DNA of 64,000 nucleotides. Origin: Flavobacteriales bacterium (GTDB lineage Bacteria > Bacteroidota > Bacteroidia > Flavobacteriales_F > PHOS-HE28). The DNA lies in assembly GCA_016712535.1 (NCBI GenBank), contig JADJQW010000003.1, positions 575,001 through 639,000 of the forward strand. The letters run 5' to 3'. This document shows, piece by piece, positions 1-12,660 of the stretch (position 1 is the first letter of the stretch; every line of letters starts with the position of its first letter). Made by a program: the position numbers and the translations under genes. The notes beneath the pieces were generated by a model. The model did not search any database, was not told where the DNA came from, and was given only the letters and a program-made list of their open reading frames with translations.

Positions 1-968
1 TTGGAGCAGGAGGTTCTGGTCGCGCGGCAGCACGCGCGAGAAGCCTCCAGCGGCGGGATCGAAGAGGTAGATGCCGGAGTACACGGCGATCCACAACCGG
101 CCCTTGCCGTCCACGGTGGCGTTCATGCCGCGCATCTGGCCCAGTTCGGAACCCGCTTCGTACAGCGTCTTCGCCTGGTCGGAGCGTGCATCGAGCTGCG
201 CGATGCCGAACAGGTGCAGGCCATAGATGTGCTGTTCGATCGTGTCTTCCGCTGCGACCAGTCCCGTGAGCGCTCGCAAGGTCCTGCCGGTGCTGGTATT
301 GCCCACCGGTCGATCGAGCAGCAGGGTGTCCATCCGGTCCTTACCCGCATGATTCGGTACCACGCGGAAGCTGTTCCGGTCATGCTGGCTGGCCCAGATC
401 GTTCCCGTACGGTCCGCGCTCACGAGGCAACTGTTGCCGAGGTATTGATTGATCGTACACAGCGGCATACCATCGTCATGGGATCCCCCCGCGAACGTCA
501 GTTTGAACAGCCCGTTGTTGCACGCCAGCCAGAGGTCGTTGTGGGCGTCCTGTGCGATGCCCTGCACGATGTCCAGGATGGGTGTCGGCCCGGCATGCGC
601 ATGTATGAACCGCTCGTTGGCGCGGTCGAACAGCTCCAGGCCCTCGCCCGTCCCCACCCACAGGCGGCCCTGCCTGTCCTCGAAGAGCGCATGGATGTAG
701 TTGTTCCGCAGGGTCGTGCTGTCCTCCGGATCCTGCCGGAACACGGTGAAGGTGTAACCGTCGTAGCGGTTCAGTCCGTCCTTGGTGCCGAACCACATGA
801 AACCGTACCGGTCCTGCAGGATGGTGTTCACCATGCCCTGCGACAGGCCGTCCTCGATGCTGAGGTGCTGGAAAGGCAGGTAAAGCGTGTCGGTCCGTTG
901 CGGCTGGGCACGCAGCGTGGCCCCGGCCATGAGGACCAGCATCAAGGTGGTTGCTGTGCGGTGCTCCA

Positions 969-969
<1 letters not shown>
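1..969 (-). CDS. Hybrid two-component sensor kinase, N-terminal part (runs off the window)
   Basis: The first 323 codons of a gene that continues beyond the left edge. It starts with a signal peptide (hydrophobic stretch ending LRAQ). It then shows the start of a two-component propeller sensor: the motif HLSIEDGLSQGMV, then FMWFGTKDGLNRYDGY, and repeated LWVGT/LWLA blades. The same opening occurs in the complete kinases at 969-4667 and 40486-44214, so a transmembrane kinase of about 1200 residues is expected. Its ATG overlaps the upstream kinase's TGA by one base (TGATG), so it is probably translationally coupled as the last visible gene of the regulator-kinase-kinase unit. The kinase core lies outside the window, so its completeness is unknown. 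Confidence 0.85.
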
Positions 970-4663
<3,694 letters not shown>

Positions 4664-4667
<4 letters not shown>

Positions 4668-5311
4668 GGCCTGAAGATCCCCTTGCTCATCGCATACACC
4701 ACCAGGCCCGCTGTGTTGCGCGCGCCGGTCTTCAGCAGGATGTTGTTGCGGTGGCCCTCCACGGTGCGTGGGCTGAGGAAGAGCTTGCCGGCGATCTCCG
4801 TGGTGGTGAGCTCCTGGCAGATCAGGCGCAGCACTTCCAGCTCACGTTCGCTGAGCGGGTCCACATCGTCGAAGGTGGGCTTGATCTTGTCCTTCTTCAC
4901 CAATCCGTGCAGCATCACGCGGCTCACCATCTCGCTGAAGTGGTAGCCCGTGCTGGCCACGGCGCGGATGGCGTTCTCGATCTCGTCCGGCTCGGCGGTC
5001 TTCAGCACGTAACCGTTCGCGCCCAGTTCCATCAGGTGTACGATGAACTTCTCCTCGCCATGCATGCTCAGCACGATCACCTTCACCTGCGGGTGTTCGG
5101 CCCGGATGCGCTCCATGGCCTTCATGCCATCGAGCACGGGCATCTCCAGGTCGAGCAACACGATGTCCACGGCGTTGTCGCGCAGCGCGGTGAGCAGTTC
5201 CTCCCCGTTCGAGCATTCGAAGGTCACCTGCACATCCGGCATGTCGCGCAGCAGCATGGCCAGTCCGCGGCGGAACATCACCTGATCGTCCGCGAGGGCG
5301 AGTTTGATCAT
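4664..5311 (-). CDS. NarL/LuxR-family response regulator
   Basis: A 215-residue regulator. The receiver domain (about 1-120) has the acidic pair ADD at residues 7-9, phospho-acceptor Asp54 in VLLDLEMP, and the conserved Lys in VLKTAEP. The LuxR-type helix-turn-helix (about 148-212) carries SERELEVLRLI and LSPRTVEGHRNNI. It is the first gene of a unit with the hybrid kinase downstream (4-bp overlap). A perfect 13-bp inverted repeat lies just upstream. A paralogue with the same kinase partner and the same upstream motif lies at 44211-44858. Inference: phosphate flows from the hybrid kinase through the Hpt protein to this regulator. Confidence 0.95.
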
Positions 5312-5326
5312 GGCCCGAAGGTCGTT

Positions 5327-5361
5327 CAGGTGGAAATACCGGACACCCGTATTTCCACCTG
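5327..5361. promoter_or_regulatory. Perfect 13-bp inverted repeat upstream of the regulator gene
   Basis: CAGGTGGAAATAC and its exact reverse complement GTATTTCCACCTG are separated by 9 nt, 15-50 nt before the start of the NarL-type regulator. A symmetric site here is typical of an operator, possibly autoregulatory. The right arm coincides with the motif shared with other genes in the window. It has no T-tract and no upstream gene on that strand, which argues against a terminator. Confidence 0.55.
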
Positions 5362-5365
5362 TTCT
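5342..5365 (-). promoter_or_regulatory. Shared upstream motif, divergent copy (regulator 1)
   Basis: Plus-strand GACACCCGTATTTCCACC followed by TGTTCT, ending 30 nt before the regulator ATG. It matches the site before the paralogous regulator at 44889-44912 in sequence and in exact spacing. The outer parts also match the sites before the surface-protein genes at 33-40 kb. Its function is inferred. Confidence 0.45.
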
Positions 5366-5454
5366 TCATTTCCCGTGTATCCGCGCTGGCGGAGGGCCTC
5401 GTTACAAGGGCACTTTTGTCCCGCCGGTCAGCGATCCAATGCCCACCGGCCCGA

Positions 5455-5994
5455 ATGATGAAGAACCTGATCCTCCTCACCGCCATGAACACGATGCTCG
5501 CCACTGCGCTCAACGCACAGACCCCGATGATCCCGACGAACAACTGGCTTGCCGCGAACCGGGCGGTTCTGGGCACCAATACCCCCGCCAACTGGCTGCT
5601 CGACCTCGATGCCGACGACATGGAGGTGTACGTCACAGCCAACCACGCGCTGGTGCTGGTGGACCGCATGCCAATCATGAACACGGATGGCGCCGCCTTC
5701 CTGCGCAAGAGCGTCACCGGGCTCGGCGGCTCGCATCTCTCCCTGGTGGGCGAGGTGGAGAGCGTGAACGACAGCGTGATGCGCGGCACCTACAGTGGCC
5801 TGCTGGGTGGTACCGCGGTGCTGATGGATCAGTATGTCCAACTGCGGAACGGTGTTCCGGTCACCATCATTCGCGTCATCAACCGGGTGAACGGTTCCGC
5901 GCCGAACACGCTGACCGACTCGGAGGACCTGGCCCTCGGCTTGCTCCGCGCAACGGATGAAAGTGGTCTCGATCCTGCGCTCACCAGGAATTGA
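5455..5994 (+). CDS. Small secreted protein of unknown function
   Basis: About 179 residues. It begins with two Met codons and a clear signal peptide ending ALNAQ, so it should be exported. The mature part has no motif I recognise and no sorting domain at its end, where a T9SS protein would carry one. It is transcribed divergently from the regulator at 5311 and convergently with the Hpt gene, whose stop is 11 bp away. The ATG pair at 5455/5458 is chosen because it directly precedes the signal peptide; the open frame extends upstream to 5416 without a plausible leader. Role unknown; the position suggests a link to the signalling module. Confidence 0.6.
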   Translation: MMKNLILLTAMNTMLATALNAQTPMIPTNNWLAANRAVLGTNTPANWLLDLDADDMEVYVTANHALVLVDRMPIMNTDGAAFLRKSVTGLGGSHLSLVGEVESVNDSVMRGTYSGLLGGTAVLMDQYVQLRNGVPVTIIRVINRVNGSAPNTLTDSEDLALGLLRATDESGLDPALTRN

Positions 5995-6005
5995 GCATCA
6001 CCTCC

Positions 6006-6356
6006 TCAGCCGCCATGGCCGGACCGCCCACGCAGTTCGGCCATGACCTTTTCGTTCAGGTCCATCGCTTCTTTCACCAGCGCATGGCAGGTTGAAGCAC
6101 CATCGGCACGCGCCTGCTGCTCCAAGGTGGTGAGCAGGTCGAACAGCTTCTGCGCACCCATGTAGTTCACCTGCGGGCGGGCGCTGTGCGCGGCCACGGC
6201 GAGCGACTCTCCATCCTGCGCGGCCAACGCCGAATGCATCTTCTCGAAGAGATCGGGCGCACCGCTCAGGTACATCCGTATGTACTTCTCCATGCGCGAC
6301 CGGTCGCCCTTGCAGAAGCGTTCGAGGTAGGCCAGATCGGTAAGTGGCGCGTCCAT
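6006..6356 (-). CDS. Histidine phosphotransfer (Hpt) protein
   Basis: A 116-residue helical Hpt protein. It contains AVAAHSARPQVNYMGA, where His57 is the expected phospho-acceptor, followed by the helix that normally packs behind it. The longer open frame reaches 6683, but the paralogue at 44917-45267 starts with the same layout (about 8 residues before LERxxKGDRxRM), so the ATG at 6356 is chosen. It probably relays phosphate between the hybrid kinase receiver and the NarL-type regulator. It is divergent from the stand-alone receiver at 6408, with 51 bp between. Confidence 0.85.
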   Translation of the reverse strand: MDAPLTDLAYLERFCKGDRSRMEKYIRMYLSGAPDLFEKMHSALAAQDGESLAVAAHSARPQVNYMGAQKLFDLLTTLEQQARADGASTCHALVKEAMDLNEKVMAELRGRSGHGG

Positions 6357-6407
6357 GCGGCCAAGGTAGCCATTGACTTCGCGGCCCCTATCTTCGCTCC
6401 GCGACGA

Positions 6408-6791
6408 ATGACCATGGCCAAGAAGATCTTCATCGTGGACGACGATGTGATGCTCGCCACCATGCTGGCCGACCACCTGCGCAGCAGCTTTCCCCACGCG
6501 GTGGAGGTCTTCCATACCGGCGAGGATTGCCTGGCGCACCTGAGCGACCATCCCGACCTGGTGATCCTGGACCACCACCTGAACAACGTGGTGAAGGACG
6601 CCGCCGATGGACTGCAGATCCTTCAGCGGATCAAGAAGCTCGATCGGCAGGTGCATGTGATCATGCTCAGCAGCCAAACCCACTATGGTGTCGCCTTGCA
6701 GACCGTGCAGAAGGGTGCGGAGCAGTACGTCATCAAAGGCAAGGACCAGTTCGACGAGATCGATCGGATCGTGCGGGAAGTGCTGGGCTGA
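6408..6791 (+). CDS. Stand-alone receiver-domain protein
   Basis: About 127 residues forming a single CheY-like receiver with no output domain: DDD at residues 11-13, phospho-acceptor Asp55 in LVILDHHLNN, the Ser/Thr position in MLSSQ, and Lys in YVIKGKD. Starts at 6408 and 6414 are both possible. It is divergent from the Hpt gene, so it may be another phosphate acceptor or sink in the same relay. The output is unknown. Confidence 0.85.
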   Translation: MTMAKKIFIVDDDVMLATMLADHLRSSFPHAVEVFHTGEDCLAHLSDHPDLVILDHHLNNVVKDAADGLQILQRIKKLDRQVHVIMLSSQTHYGVALQTVQKGAEQYVIKGKDQFDEIDRIVREVLG

Positions 6792-6828
6792 GGCCGGCGT
6801 CTTTCTAGCAGGGCAGCAGGCACTCTGC

Positions 6829-8718
6829 TCACACGCTCCATTCTACGAAGTACATCTCCATCTCCCCCTTGCCCTTCGCCTGCACTTTGCCGCGCGGCGT
6901 GAACGTGAGACCGGGTTCATCCTTCACTAGTGCATAGGTCGCCTCGCTGATGTTCACCTGCCCCACCTCGCCGCTGCTCTCCATGCGGCTGGCCGTGTTC
7001 ACCGTATCGCCCCAGATGTCGTAGCTGAACTTCTTCACACCTACGATGCCGGCCACCACCGGGCCGGTGTGGATACCGATGCGGATCTCGAAGTAGGGAA
7101 GGCCTGCCGCAACTTTCCGCGCCTTGCCCTCAGCGATGAAGTCGCGCATCTCCAATGCCGCCTTCATCACGTCAGTGACGTGCGTGGTGTTCGGTGTTGG
7201 AAGGCCACCGGCCGCCATGTAGGCATCGCCGATGGTCTTGATCTTCTCGATGCCGTGCTTCTCCGTGATGCGGTCGAATGCGCTGAAGCACTCATTGAGG
7301 TCGCGTACCAGGTCCTTCGGGCTCATGTGCTCGCTCATCGCTGTGAACCCCTTGAAGTCCGTGAAGAGCACGGTGACCAGATCGATCTGCACGGCTTCGG
7401 CCTCGCCTTTCGCCTTCAGCTCCTCGGCCACCTCCGAGGGCAGGATGTTCAGCAGGAGCGCTTCGCTGCGTGCCCGCTCACGGCCGATCCGCACGCGCTG
7501 GAACAGGAACACCCCGGCGAACGCGACCATGAGCGCCAGACCGAAGAGCGAACCGTTGCGCAACAGCTTCTGTCGGCGCAGCTCGGCGGCGCTCAGGGCG
7601 TCCTTCTTTTCCTGTTCGGCCCGATCGAGTTCCTCCTTGCGGTCGAAATCGAACTGCATCTTCTGGCGCATCAGGTCCTGCGCGCTGGAGGCGTTGTACA
7701 GGCTGTCCTTCGCGGCCACGGTGCGCTTGAACCAGGCAAGGGCTGCGGCATGGTCGCCGCGCGCGCTGTCCACCCGGCTCAATTCAAGGTAGGCGTTCAG
7801 GAGAAGGTCCCAGCTGTCACTCGCGCTGGCATCGGTCACCCCCTGGCGCAGTTCGCGCCCCGCGTCATCGTAGCGCTTGGCCAGGAGATGTGCCCGCCCC
7901 AACGTGATGTGGGCCTGGGCTGTCCCGCTCGGGTCGCCGAGTTCTCCGGCCATGCGGAGGGCCTCCTGCGCATCGTGCAACGCACCGGCCCCATCACCCA
8001 TGCGCAGGCGGATGTCCGCCATGTTGCCCAAGGCGCGCATCTCCCCGTTCGCATACCCGATGGTGCGGAAGCCTTCCAGGGCTTGCCCGGTCAGCCGCAG
8101 CGCCTCGGGGAACTGTCCCTGCTCATAAAGCACCGTGGCGATGTTCGAACGCGCGGATGCGACTCCCGCGACATCACCCGACTCCAGGGACAGCTTTTCG
8201 GATTCCCTCAGGTAACGCAGCCCTTCATCCAACCGTCCCAGGTTCTTCTGCACGTTGCCGATGTTGGAGAGGTTGTTCGCCTCCCAGTCCTTCCGGCCCA
8301 GCGCATGGTTCAGCTTGCGCGCCGCGATGAAACGCTCCAGCGCCTTGGGCATGTCGCCCATCCGGGCCAGCACGCTGCCGCTGTTCCCCAGCGTCTGGGC
8401 GATACCGATGCTATCGCCGATGGCCACGCTCTTGTCATGGGACAATTCGTAGTGCTCCAAGGCCAGCGGCAGCTGGCCCTTGTCCTCCGCCACCGCCGCC
8501 AGCATCACATGGCCCTTGGCCACGCCAAGTCCGTAGCCGATGCGCTCCGAAAGGGCGATCGACCGGTCGGCGAACTCCTTGGCCCGGTCACCATCCCGCC
8601 CGAGGTGCTCGATGGACAGCTCATACAGGGCATCGGCGGTGACCGTGTCGGCCGCGTTCGCGGCCACGATCCGTAGCAAGGAATCCGCCACGCGTCCGTC
8701 CTGTGCGCTAGTGGCCAA
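6829..8718 (-). CDS. TPR-containing class III adenylate cyclase (array member 1)
   Basis: At least 629 residues: TPR repeats (about 20-330), a coiled region, one membrane helix (about 387-406) and a class III cyclase domain (about 435-629). All catalytic positions are present: metal Asp in LFTDFKGF and in TIGDAYMAAGG, Lys in EKIKT and Asp in YDIWGDTVN (the adenine-selecting pair), and Asn/Arg in NTASRM. It is therefore expected to make cAMP in the cytoplasm, controlled by the TPR region. The frame opens without ATG: a TTG at 8718 follows a signal-like stretch LLLLSIAVRTLA that is open upstream. The true start is further up or a small indel hides it. Confidence 0.9.
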   Translation of the reverse strand: MATSAQDGRVADSLLRIVAANAADTVTADALYELSIEHLGRDGDRAKEFADRSIALSERIGYGLGVAKGHVMLAAVAEDKGQLPLALEHYELSHDKSVAIGDSIGIAQTLGNSGSVLARMGDMPKALERFIAARKLNHALGRKDWEANNLSNIGNVQKNLGRLDEGLRYLRESEKLSLESGDVAGVASARSNIATVLYEQGQFPEALRLTGQALEGFRTIGYANGEMRALGNMADIRLRMGDGAGALHDAQEALRMAGELGDPSGTAQAHITLGRAHLLAKRYDDAGRELRQGVTDASASDSWDLLLNAYLELSRVDSARGDHAAALAWFKRTVAAKDSLYNASSAQDLMRQKMQFDFDRKEELDRAEQEKKDALSAAELRRQKLLRNGSLFGLALMVAFAGVFLFQRVRIGRERARSEALLLNILPSEVAEELKAKGEAEAVQIDLVTVLFTDFKGFTAMSEHMSPKDLVRDLNECFSAFDRITEKHGIEKIKTIGDAYMAAGGLPTPNTTHVTDVMKAALEMRDFIAEGKARKVAAGLPYFEIRIGIHTGPVVAGIVGVKKFSYDIWGDTVNTASRMESSGEVGQVNISEATYALVKDEPGLTFTPRGKVQAKGKGEMEMYFVEWSV

Positions 8719-8835
8719 CGTACGGACCGCGATCGACAGCAGGAGCAGCCCGCAGGCCCGGAGCCGCGGGATGGAGGACCTTGGAGTTACTCGCCATGCG
8801 CATGAGGTTGATGTTCCATGCCCTGGTCAGGCTTG

Positions 8836-10824
8836 TCACATTCCGGAAACGAAATACATCTCCATCTCCCCCTTGCCCTTCGCCTGCACCTTCCCGCGAG
8901 GGGTGAAGGTGAGACCCGGCTCGCTCTTCACAAACGCGTAAGTCGCCTCGCTGATATTGACCTGTCCCGCCTCGCCGCTGCTCTCCATGCGGCTCGCCGT
9001 GTTTACGGTGTCGCCCCAGATGTCGTACTGGAACTTCTTCACGCCTACGATGCCCGCGACCACCGGGCCAGTGTGCACTCCGATGCGGATCTCGAAATAC
9101 GGCAACCCCGCCGCGATCTTCCGGGCCTTGCCTTCGGCGATGAAGTCGCGCATTTCGAAAGCGGCTTTGATCACATCTGTGGCGTGCGTTGTATTCGGCG
9201 TGGGTAATCCTCCAGCGGCCATGTACGCATCCCCGATGGTCTTGATCTTCTCGATGCCGTGCTTGGCGGTGATGTGATCGAAGGCGCTGAAGCACTCGTT
9301 CAGGTCGCGGACCAGTTCCTGCGGGCTCAGTGTTTCGCTCATCGCCGTGAAGCCCTTGAAGTCGGTGAAGAGCACGGTGACCTGGTCGATGTGCACAGCC
9401 TCAGCCGAACCCTTGGCCTTCAATTCCTCAGCGACTTCTTCCGGCAGGATGTTCAGCAGAAGCTCTTCACTGCGCGCCTTTTCCTTGCTGATGCGGTTGC
9501 GCTGGCGCCATACCACGCCCAGGAAAAGCAGTGCTCCAGCGAGTCCACCGGCGATCCCATTCCTCACCAACCGCTGGCGCAGGTCTTTCCGCTCCTGCTC
9601 GACCCGGGTGGCAGCTTCCTTCTTGTCGAAGTCGTACTGCATCTGTACCTGGACCGCCTTTCGGGTGTTCGCCTCGTTGGTGATGCTGTCCTGGTAGGCG
9701 ATGTGGAGTTTGAACTGTTCCAGTGCCTCGGGGGCATCGCCCAGTGCATTGGCGATGTCGTACAGGCCCGCGTGCGCGTTGGAGAGCCACTGCTTCGCAC
9801 CCACCGACCGCGCATATTCGATGCCCCTGTTGAGGTACTCCTCCGCTTCGTCGTAGCGCTTCATCCGTGTGAGGATCTCGCCCGTGTTGATGGAGGCCGC
9901 TGCGAGCCTGAACGGGTCGCCGATCCGCTCGAGGAGGGCCAGGATGCGTTCGTTGTATACCAGTGCCGTATCGAACTGCTGCAGGCGCTGATAGTGGTTG
10001 GCCAGGGAACCGAGGGTGATGACCTCTCCCATTGGATGTCTCAAGGCGCGCGCCATGTCCACCGCCCTGTTCAGGTAGATCCGCGCCTCGTCGGAGCGGC
10101 CTTCGTCGTCCAGCACATTGCCCAGGTTGTTGCATGTCCTGGCAATGCCCAAGCTGTCCCCTGTGCGCTCATAGGCCTGCAGCACCTGCTCAAGCAAGGC
10201 GGTCGCCTTCGCATGCTCGCCCATATGGCCATACACCACGCCGATGTCCATGCGCATGTCCACCACCGCCGCGCTGTCCCCGAGTTGCTCAGCGAGCTTC
10301 AGGCTGATGAGGTGCTGCTTGAGCGCTTCGGGGAAGTCGCTCTGTTGCTCTGCGATATGAGCGAGTGCGAAGTGGATCTTCTTCTGCTTGTCGGCATCGC
10401 CCAATTTGGCCCAGAGCGCCAAGGCACGCTGAAGATGGCTGCTGGCAATGCCGTACTCCTGCCGACGCATGTAGCCGGTCCCGACAATGCGCAAAGCCTC
10501 GCCAAGTCCGGGTTCAAAAGCGAGTTCCTCGGCAAGCCGTTGCGCCTGCGATGCGTAACTGATCGCGCTGTCCGGTTCCACGTCCATGTACGCCTGCGCC
10601 AATGTGTTCAGCGCGTTCACGCGGGTGGTGTCCGGTGCGGACGCGGCCAGGACCCTTCGCAGGGAGTCCGTGTCGTCCTGTGCCCGGATCACCGACGCAC
10701 AGCAAGACAGGAACAGGACGGTCAGCACGCCTCCGGTGCGCAGAAGTTGAGTGGCTTGCACGGACCCAAGAAGGGGAACTTTCTTGGAATGGGCAATAGC
10801 CGGAGGGTGAAAGTTCCTACGCAC
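8836..10824 (-). CDS. TPR-containing class III adenylate cyclase (array member 2)
   Basis: 662 residues with a GTG start. An N-terminal hydrophobic segment ending SVIRAQ is probably a signal peptide. TPR repeats span about 60-380, then a membrane helix (about 420-440) and the cyclase domain (about 470-662). Catalytic residues are complete: Asp in LFTDFKGF and GDAYMAAGG, Lys in EKIKT, Asp in YDIWGDTVN, NTASRM. The cyclase half is nearly identical to member 1, while the TPR half is much more divergent. That suggests different inputs feeding the same output. The GTG start is uncertain because later GTG codons just before the signal peptide are also possible. Confidence 0.9.
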   Translation of the reverse strand: MRRNFHPPAIAHSKKVPLLGSVQATQLLRTGGVLTVLFLSCCASVIRAQDDTDSLRRVLAASAPDTTRVNALNTLAQAYMDVEPDSAISYASQAQRLAEELAFEPGLGEALRIVGTGYMRRQEYGIASSHLQRALALWAKLGDADKQKKIHFALAHIAEQQSDFPEALKQHLISLKLAEQLGDSAAVVDMRMDIGVVYGHMGEHAKATALLEQVLQAYERTGDSLGIARTCNNLGNVLDDEGRSDEARIYLNRAVDMARALRHPMGEVITLGSLANHYQRLQQFDTALVYNERILALLERIGDPFRLAAASINTGEILTRMKRYDEAEEYLNRGIEYARSVGAKQWLSNAHAGLYDIANALGDAPEALEQFKLHIAYQDSITNEANTRKAVQVQMQYDFDKKEAATRVEQERKDLRQRLVRNGIAGGLAGALLFLGVVWRQRNRISKEKARSEELLLNILPEEVAEELKAKGSAEAVHIDQVTVLFTDFKGFTAMSETLSPQELVRDLNECFSAFDHITAKHGIEKIKTIGDAYMAAGGLPTPNTTHATDVIKAAFEMRDFIAEGKARKIAAGLPYFEIRIGVHTGPVVAGIVGVKKFQYDIWGDTVNTASRMESSGEAGQVNISEATYAFVKSEPGLTFTPRGKVQAKGKGEMEMYFVSGM

Positions 10825-10857
10825 GACCGAAGCACCTTTCGCGATCGACGCACGCTC

Positions 10858-11103
10858 TCAAGTCTGCGCGAACTCCCCGGTGCGGCGCACGAAGTACATC
10901 TCCATCTCCCCCTTGCCCTTCGCCTGCACTTTTCCCCGCTGGGTGAAGTTGAAACTTGTCTCGTTCTTCACCAGCAAATAGGTCGCCTCACTGATGTTCA
11001 CCTGCCCCACCTCGCCACTGCTCTCCATGCGGCTGGCCGTGTTCACCGTATCGCCCCAGATGTCGTAGGCGAACTTCTTCACGCCCACGATGCCGGCGAC
11101 CAT
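10858..11103 (-). pseudogene. C-terminal fragment of an adenylate cyclase
   Basis: About 81 codons matching only the last part of the neighbouring cyclase domains, from GIVGVKKFAYDIWGDTVN to KGKGEMEMYFV. The segment with both metal-binding Asp residues, the membrane helix and the TPR region is missing, so it cannot be a working cyclase. Homology stops abruptly near 11103. It lies 33 bp upstream of array member 2 and is probably what remains of a sixth cyclase gene lost by deletion. Confidence 0.85.
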
Positions 11104-11158
11104 GGGGCTTCCTCGGAGCCCGGTTCGAGGGCGGTGGAAGACCTGGCCAGCTTGGGGT

Positions 11159-11545
11159 CTAGGACCGGTCTTGAGGTGGAGAGTACTTCACGACATCGAT
11201 GCCGATACCGTTCGGGTCTTCTATGGCGAAGTGCCTGTCACCCCAGGGTTCGTCCCGGATATCGATCTTAATCGGCACACCGCGCTGCTTGAGGTCGTTG
11301 TAGATCCCATCCACATCCTCGACCTCAATGGTCAGGTACATTCCCTGTCCAAGGAATGGCTGATGGAAGATGGGTTGCTGGCTGGGGTGGTTCGGCAGTA
11401 GGAAGCTGAGTTCCGCCTGGTTGTTGGGGGTATGCAACAGGAGGTAGAACTCGTTCTCGAAGGAAACCCCGAAGCCTAGGATGCTGGTGTAGAAAGCCTT
11501 GCTTTCCGCCAACTTCGATGTGATGATGCCTGCGTTCAGTTTCAT
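11159..11545 (-). CDS. VOC/glyoxalase-fold protein
   Basis: 128 residues from the ATG at 11545. The vicinal-oxygen-chelate fold shows as two beta-alpha-beta units: ITSKLAESKAFYTSILGF near the start and FAIEDPNGIGIDVVKY near the end. Such proteins bind metals or small molecules; the substrate cannot be read from the sequence. It lies just after an AraC-type regulator on the same strand, a frequent pairing, so the regulator may control it. A longer in-frame start exists upstream, but the chosen Met directly precedes the first beta strand. Confidence 0.85.
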   Translation of the reverse strand: MKLNAGIITSKLAESKAFYTSILGFGVSFENEFYLLLHTPNNQAELSFLLPNHPSQQPIFHQPFLGQGMYLTIEVEDVDGIYNDLKQRGVPIKIDIRDEPWGDRHFAIEDPNGIGIDVVKYSPPQDRS

Positions 11546-11612
11546 CTTGTGATCGTTATGACCGCAAAGCTCCAACAGGCCGCGACCGGATCATAGTACA
11601 GAACGAACAAGA

Positions 11613-12428
11613 TCACCGGCCGAACGCCTTGCTGGGTGTTACACCATAGAAGGCCTTGAACTCCTTGATGAAGTGGGACTGGTCGTAATAACCTTCACCG
11701 AAGAACAGTTCGTTGTGCTTCAGGCTCTGGGATGAAGGCTTGGCACGCAGTACGTTCTGGAAGCGGACCACTTTCGCGAAGGTCTTGGCCGTGTCGCCGA
11801 TGTAGTACTCGAACAGCCGTCGGAGCTGGCGCGGACTGATGCCCGTGTCCAGGTCCCTTTCGATGTTCACCACCCCGGACTTCTTCAGGATCACCTCGAT
11901 GGCCCTGTACAGCCTGCCATCATCGTCGAACGGGGTGCGCTCTACCAAGCCCGTGAAGTATGCGTCCAGGACGCTTCGCAACTCTTCGGTCGTTGTGCCC
12001 GCATTGAACCGTTCGGCGATGAAAGCCGAGAGGTGCGGCACCACGTTGACGAGTGGCTCGAAGCGATCGCTCAGCTCGGCTGCGTTGACCCTGAACAGCT
12101 GAGGGAACACGGTGGGGAGGAACCGCACGCCGATGTAGTTGAAGGACGTGCCCAGCGGGAATTGCGTGTACCGCTTGCAAAATCCCATCACGTAATTGTC
12201 CTGAGGGGCGTTCAGCTCAACGAAGATGTCGATGCAGCCATCGGCGACCACGCGATACACGAACGGCTCTGAAAGCGCGACGCTCGTATTGAGCTGCCAA
12301 TAACAATGAATGAAGTCCTCGAGTTGCGAGGCCGGCTTGAATTCCGCATACGCCACGTTACCGGTAGACCCTTGAACGGTCGGTTGCACAGGCATGTACA
12401 GTTGGCGGATGGCGGGATGCATGTTCAA
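11613..12428 (-). CDS. AraC-family transcriptional regulator
   Basis: 271 residues. The N-terminal ligand-type domain (about 1-150) resembles the DUF6597 type, with FIHCYWQLNTS and VVADGCIDIFV. The C-terminal AraC DNA-binding domain (about 165-270) has two helix-turn-helix units, seen in ISPRQLRRLFEYYIG and GYYDQSHFIKEFKAFYG followed by VTPSKAF. It probably controls the VOC gene 67 bp downstream. The 232 bp before its start (12429-12660) hold its promoter and no other gene that I can see. Confidence 0.9.
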   Translation of the reverse strand: MNMHPAIRQLYMPVQPTVQGSTGNVAYAEFKPASQLEDFIHCYWQLNTSVALSEPFVYRVVADGCIDIFVELNAPQDNYVMGFCKRYTQFPLGTSFNYIGVRFLPTVFPQLFRVNAAELSDRFEPLVNVVPHLSAFIAERFNAGTTTEELRSVLDAYFTGLVERTPFDDDGRLYRAIEVILKKSGVVNIERDLDTGISPRQLRRLFEYYIGDTAKTFAKVVRFQNVLRAKPSSQSLKHNELFFGEGYYDQSHFIKEFKAFYGVTPSKAFGR

Positions 12429-12660
12429 GGATCACGATGGATCCAACGATCCAGCCTGGCTTTGCAACGGGCTTGACGGGTTGCCACACCGTTTGCCAAC
12501 CGGTTGTAACCGCATGTGTTCATCTGCATCGCGTTGAAGCTGTCGGTGTAACGGCAGGTGGATGCTCGAGCATGAGCGGAGGTCATGGAGCGACGGCGGA
12601 GCAGCGTGCACGTGACAATCTTCCCGGACATGGACATCATGGGAGAAGTGGCGGATGAAA

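Noticed and set aside
7069..8676. Long plus-strand open frames over the cyclase array (also at 9259-11271 and 14607-16034)
   Set aside because: Low-complexity His/Arg/Val-rich products with no motifs, opposite to cyclases with full catalytic residues.
12429..12660. Small open frames between the AraC gene and cyclase 3
   Set aside because: Overlapping low-complexity frames with no start signal or similarity; more likely the AraC promoter region.
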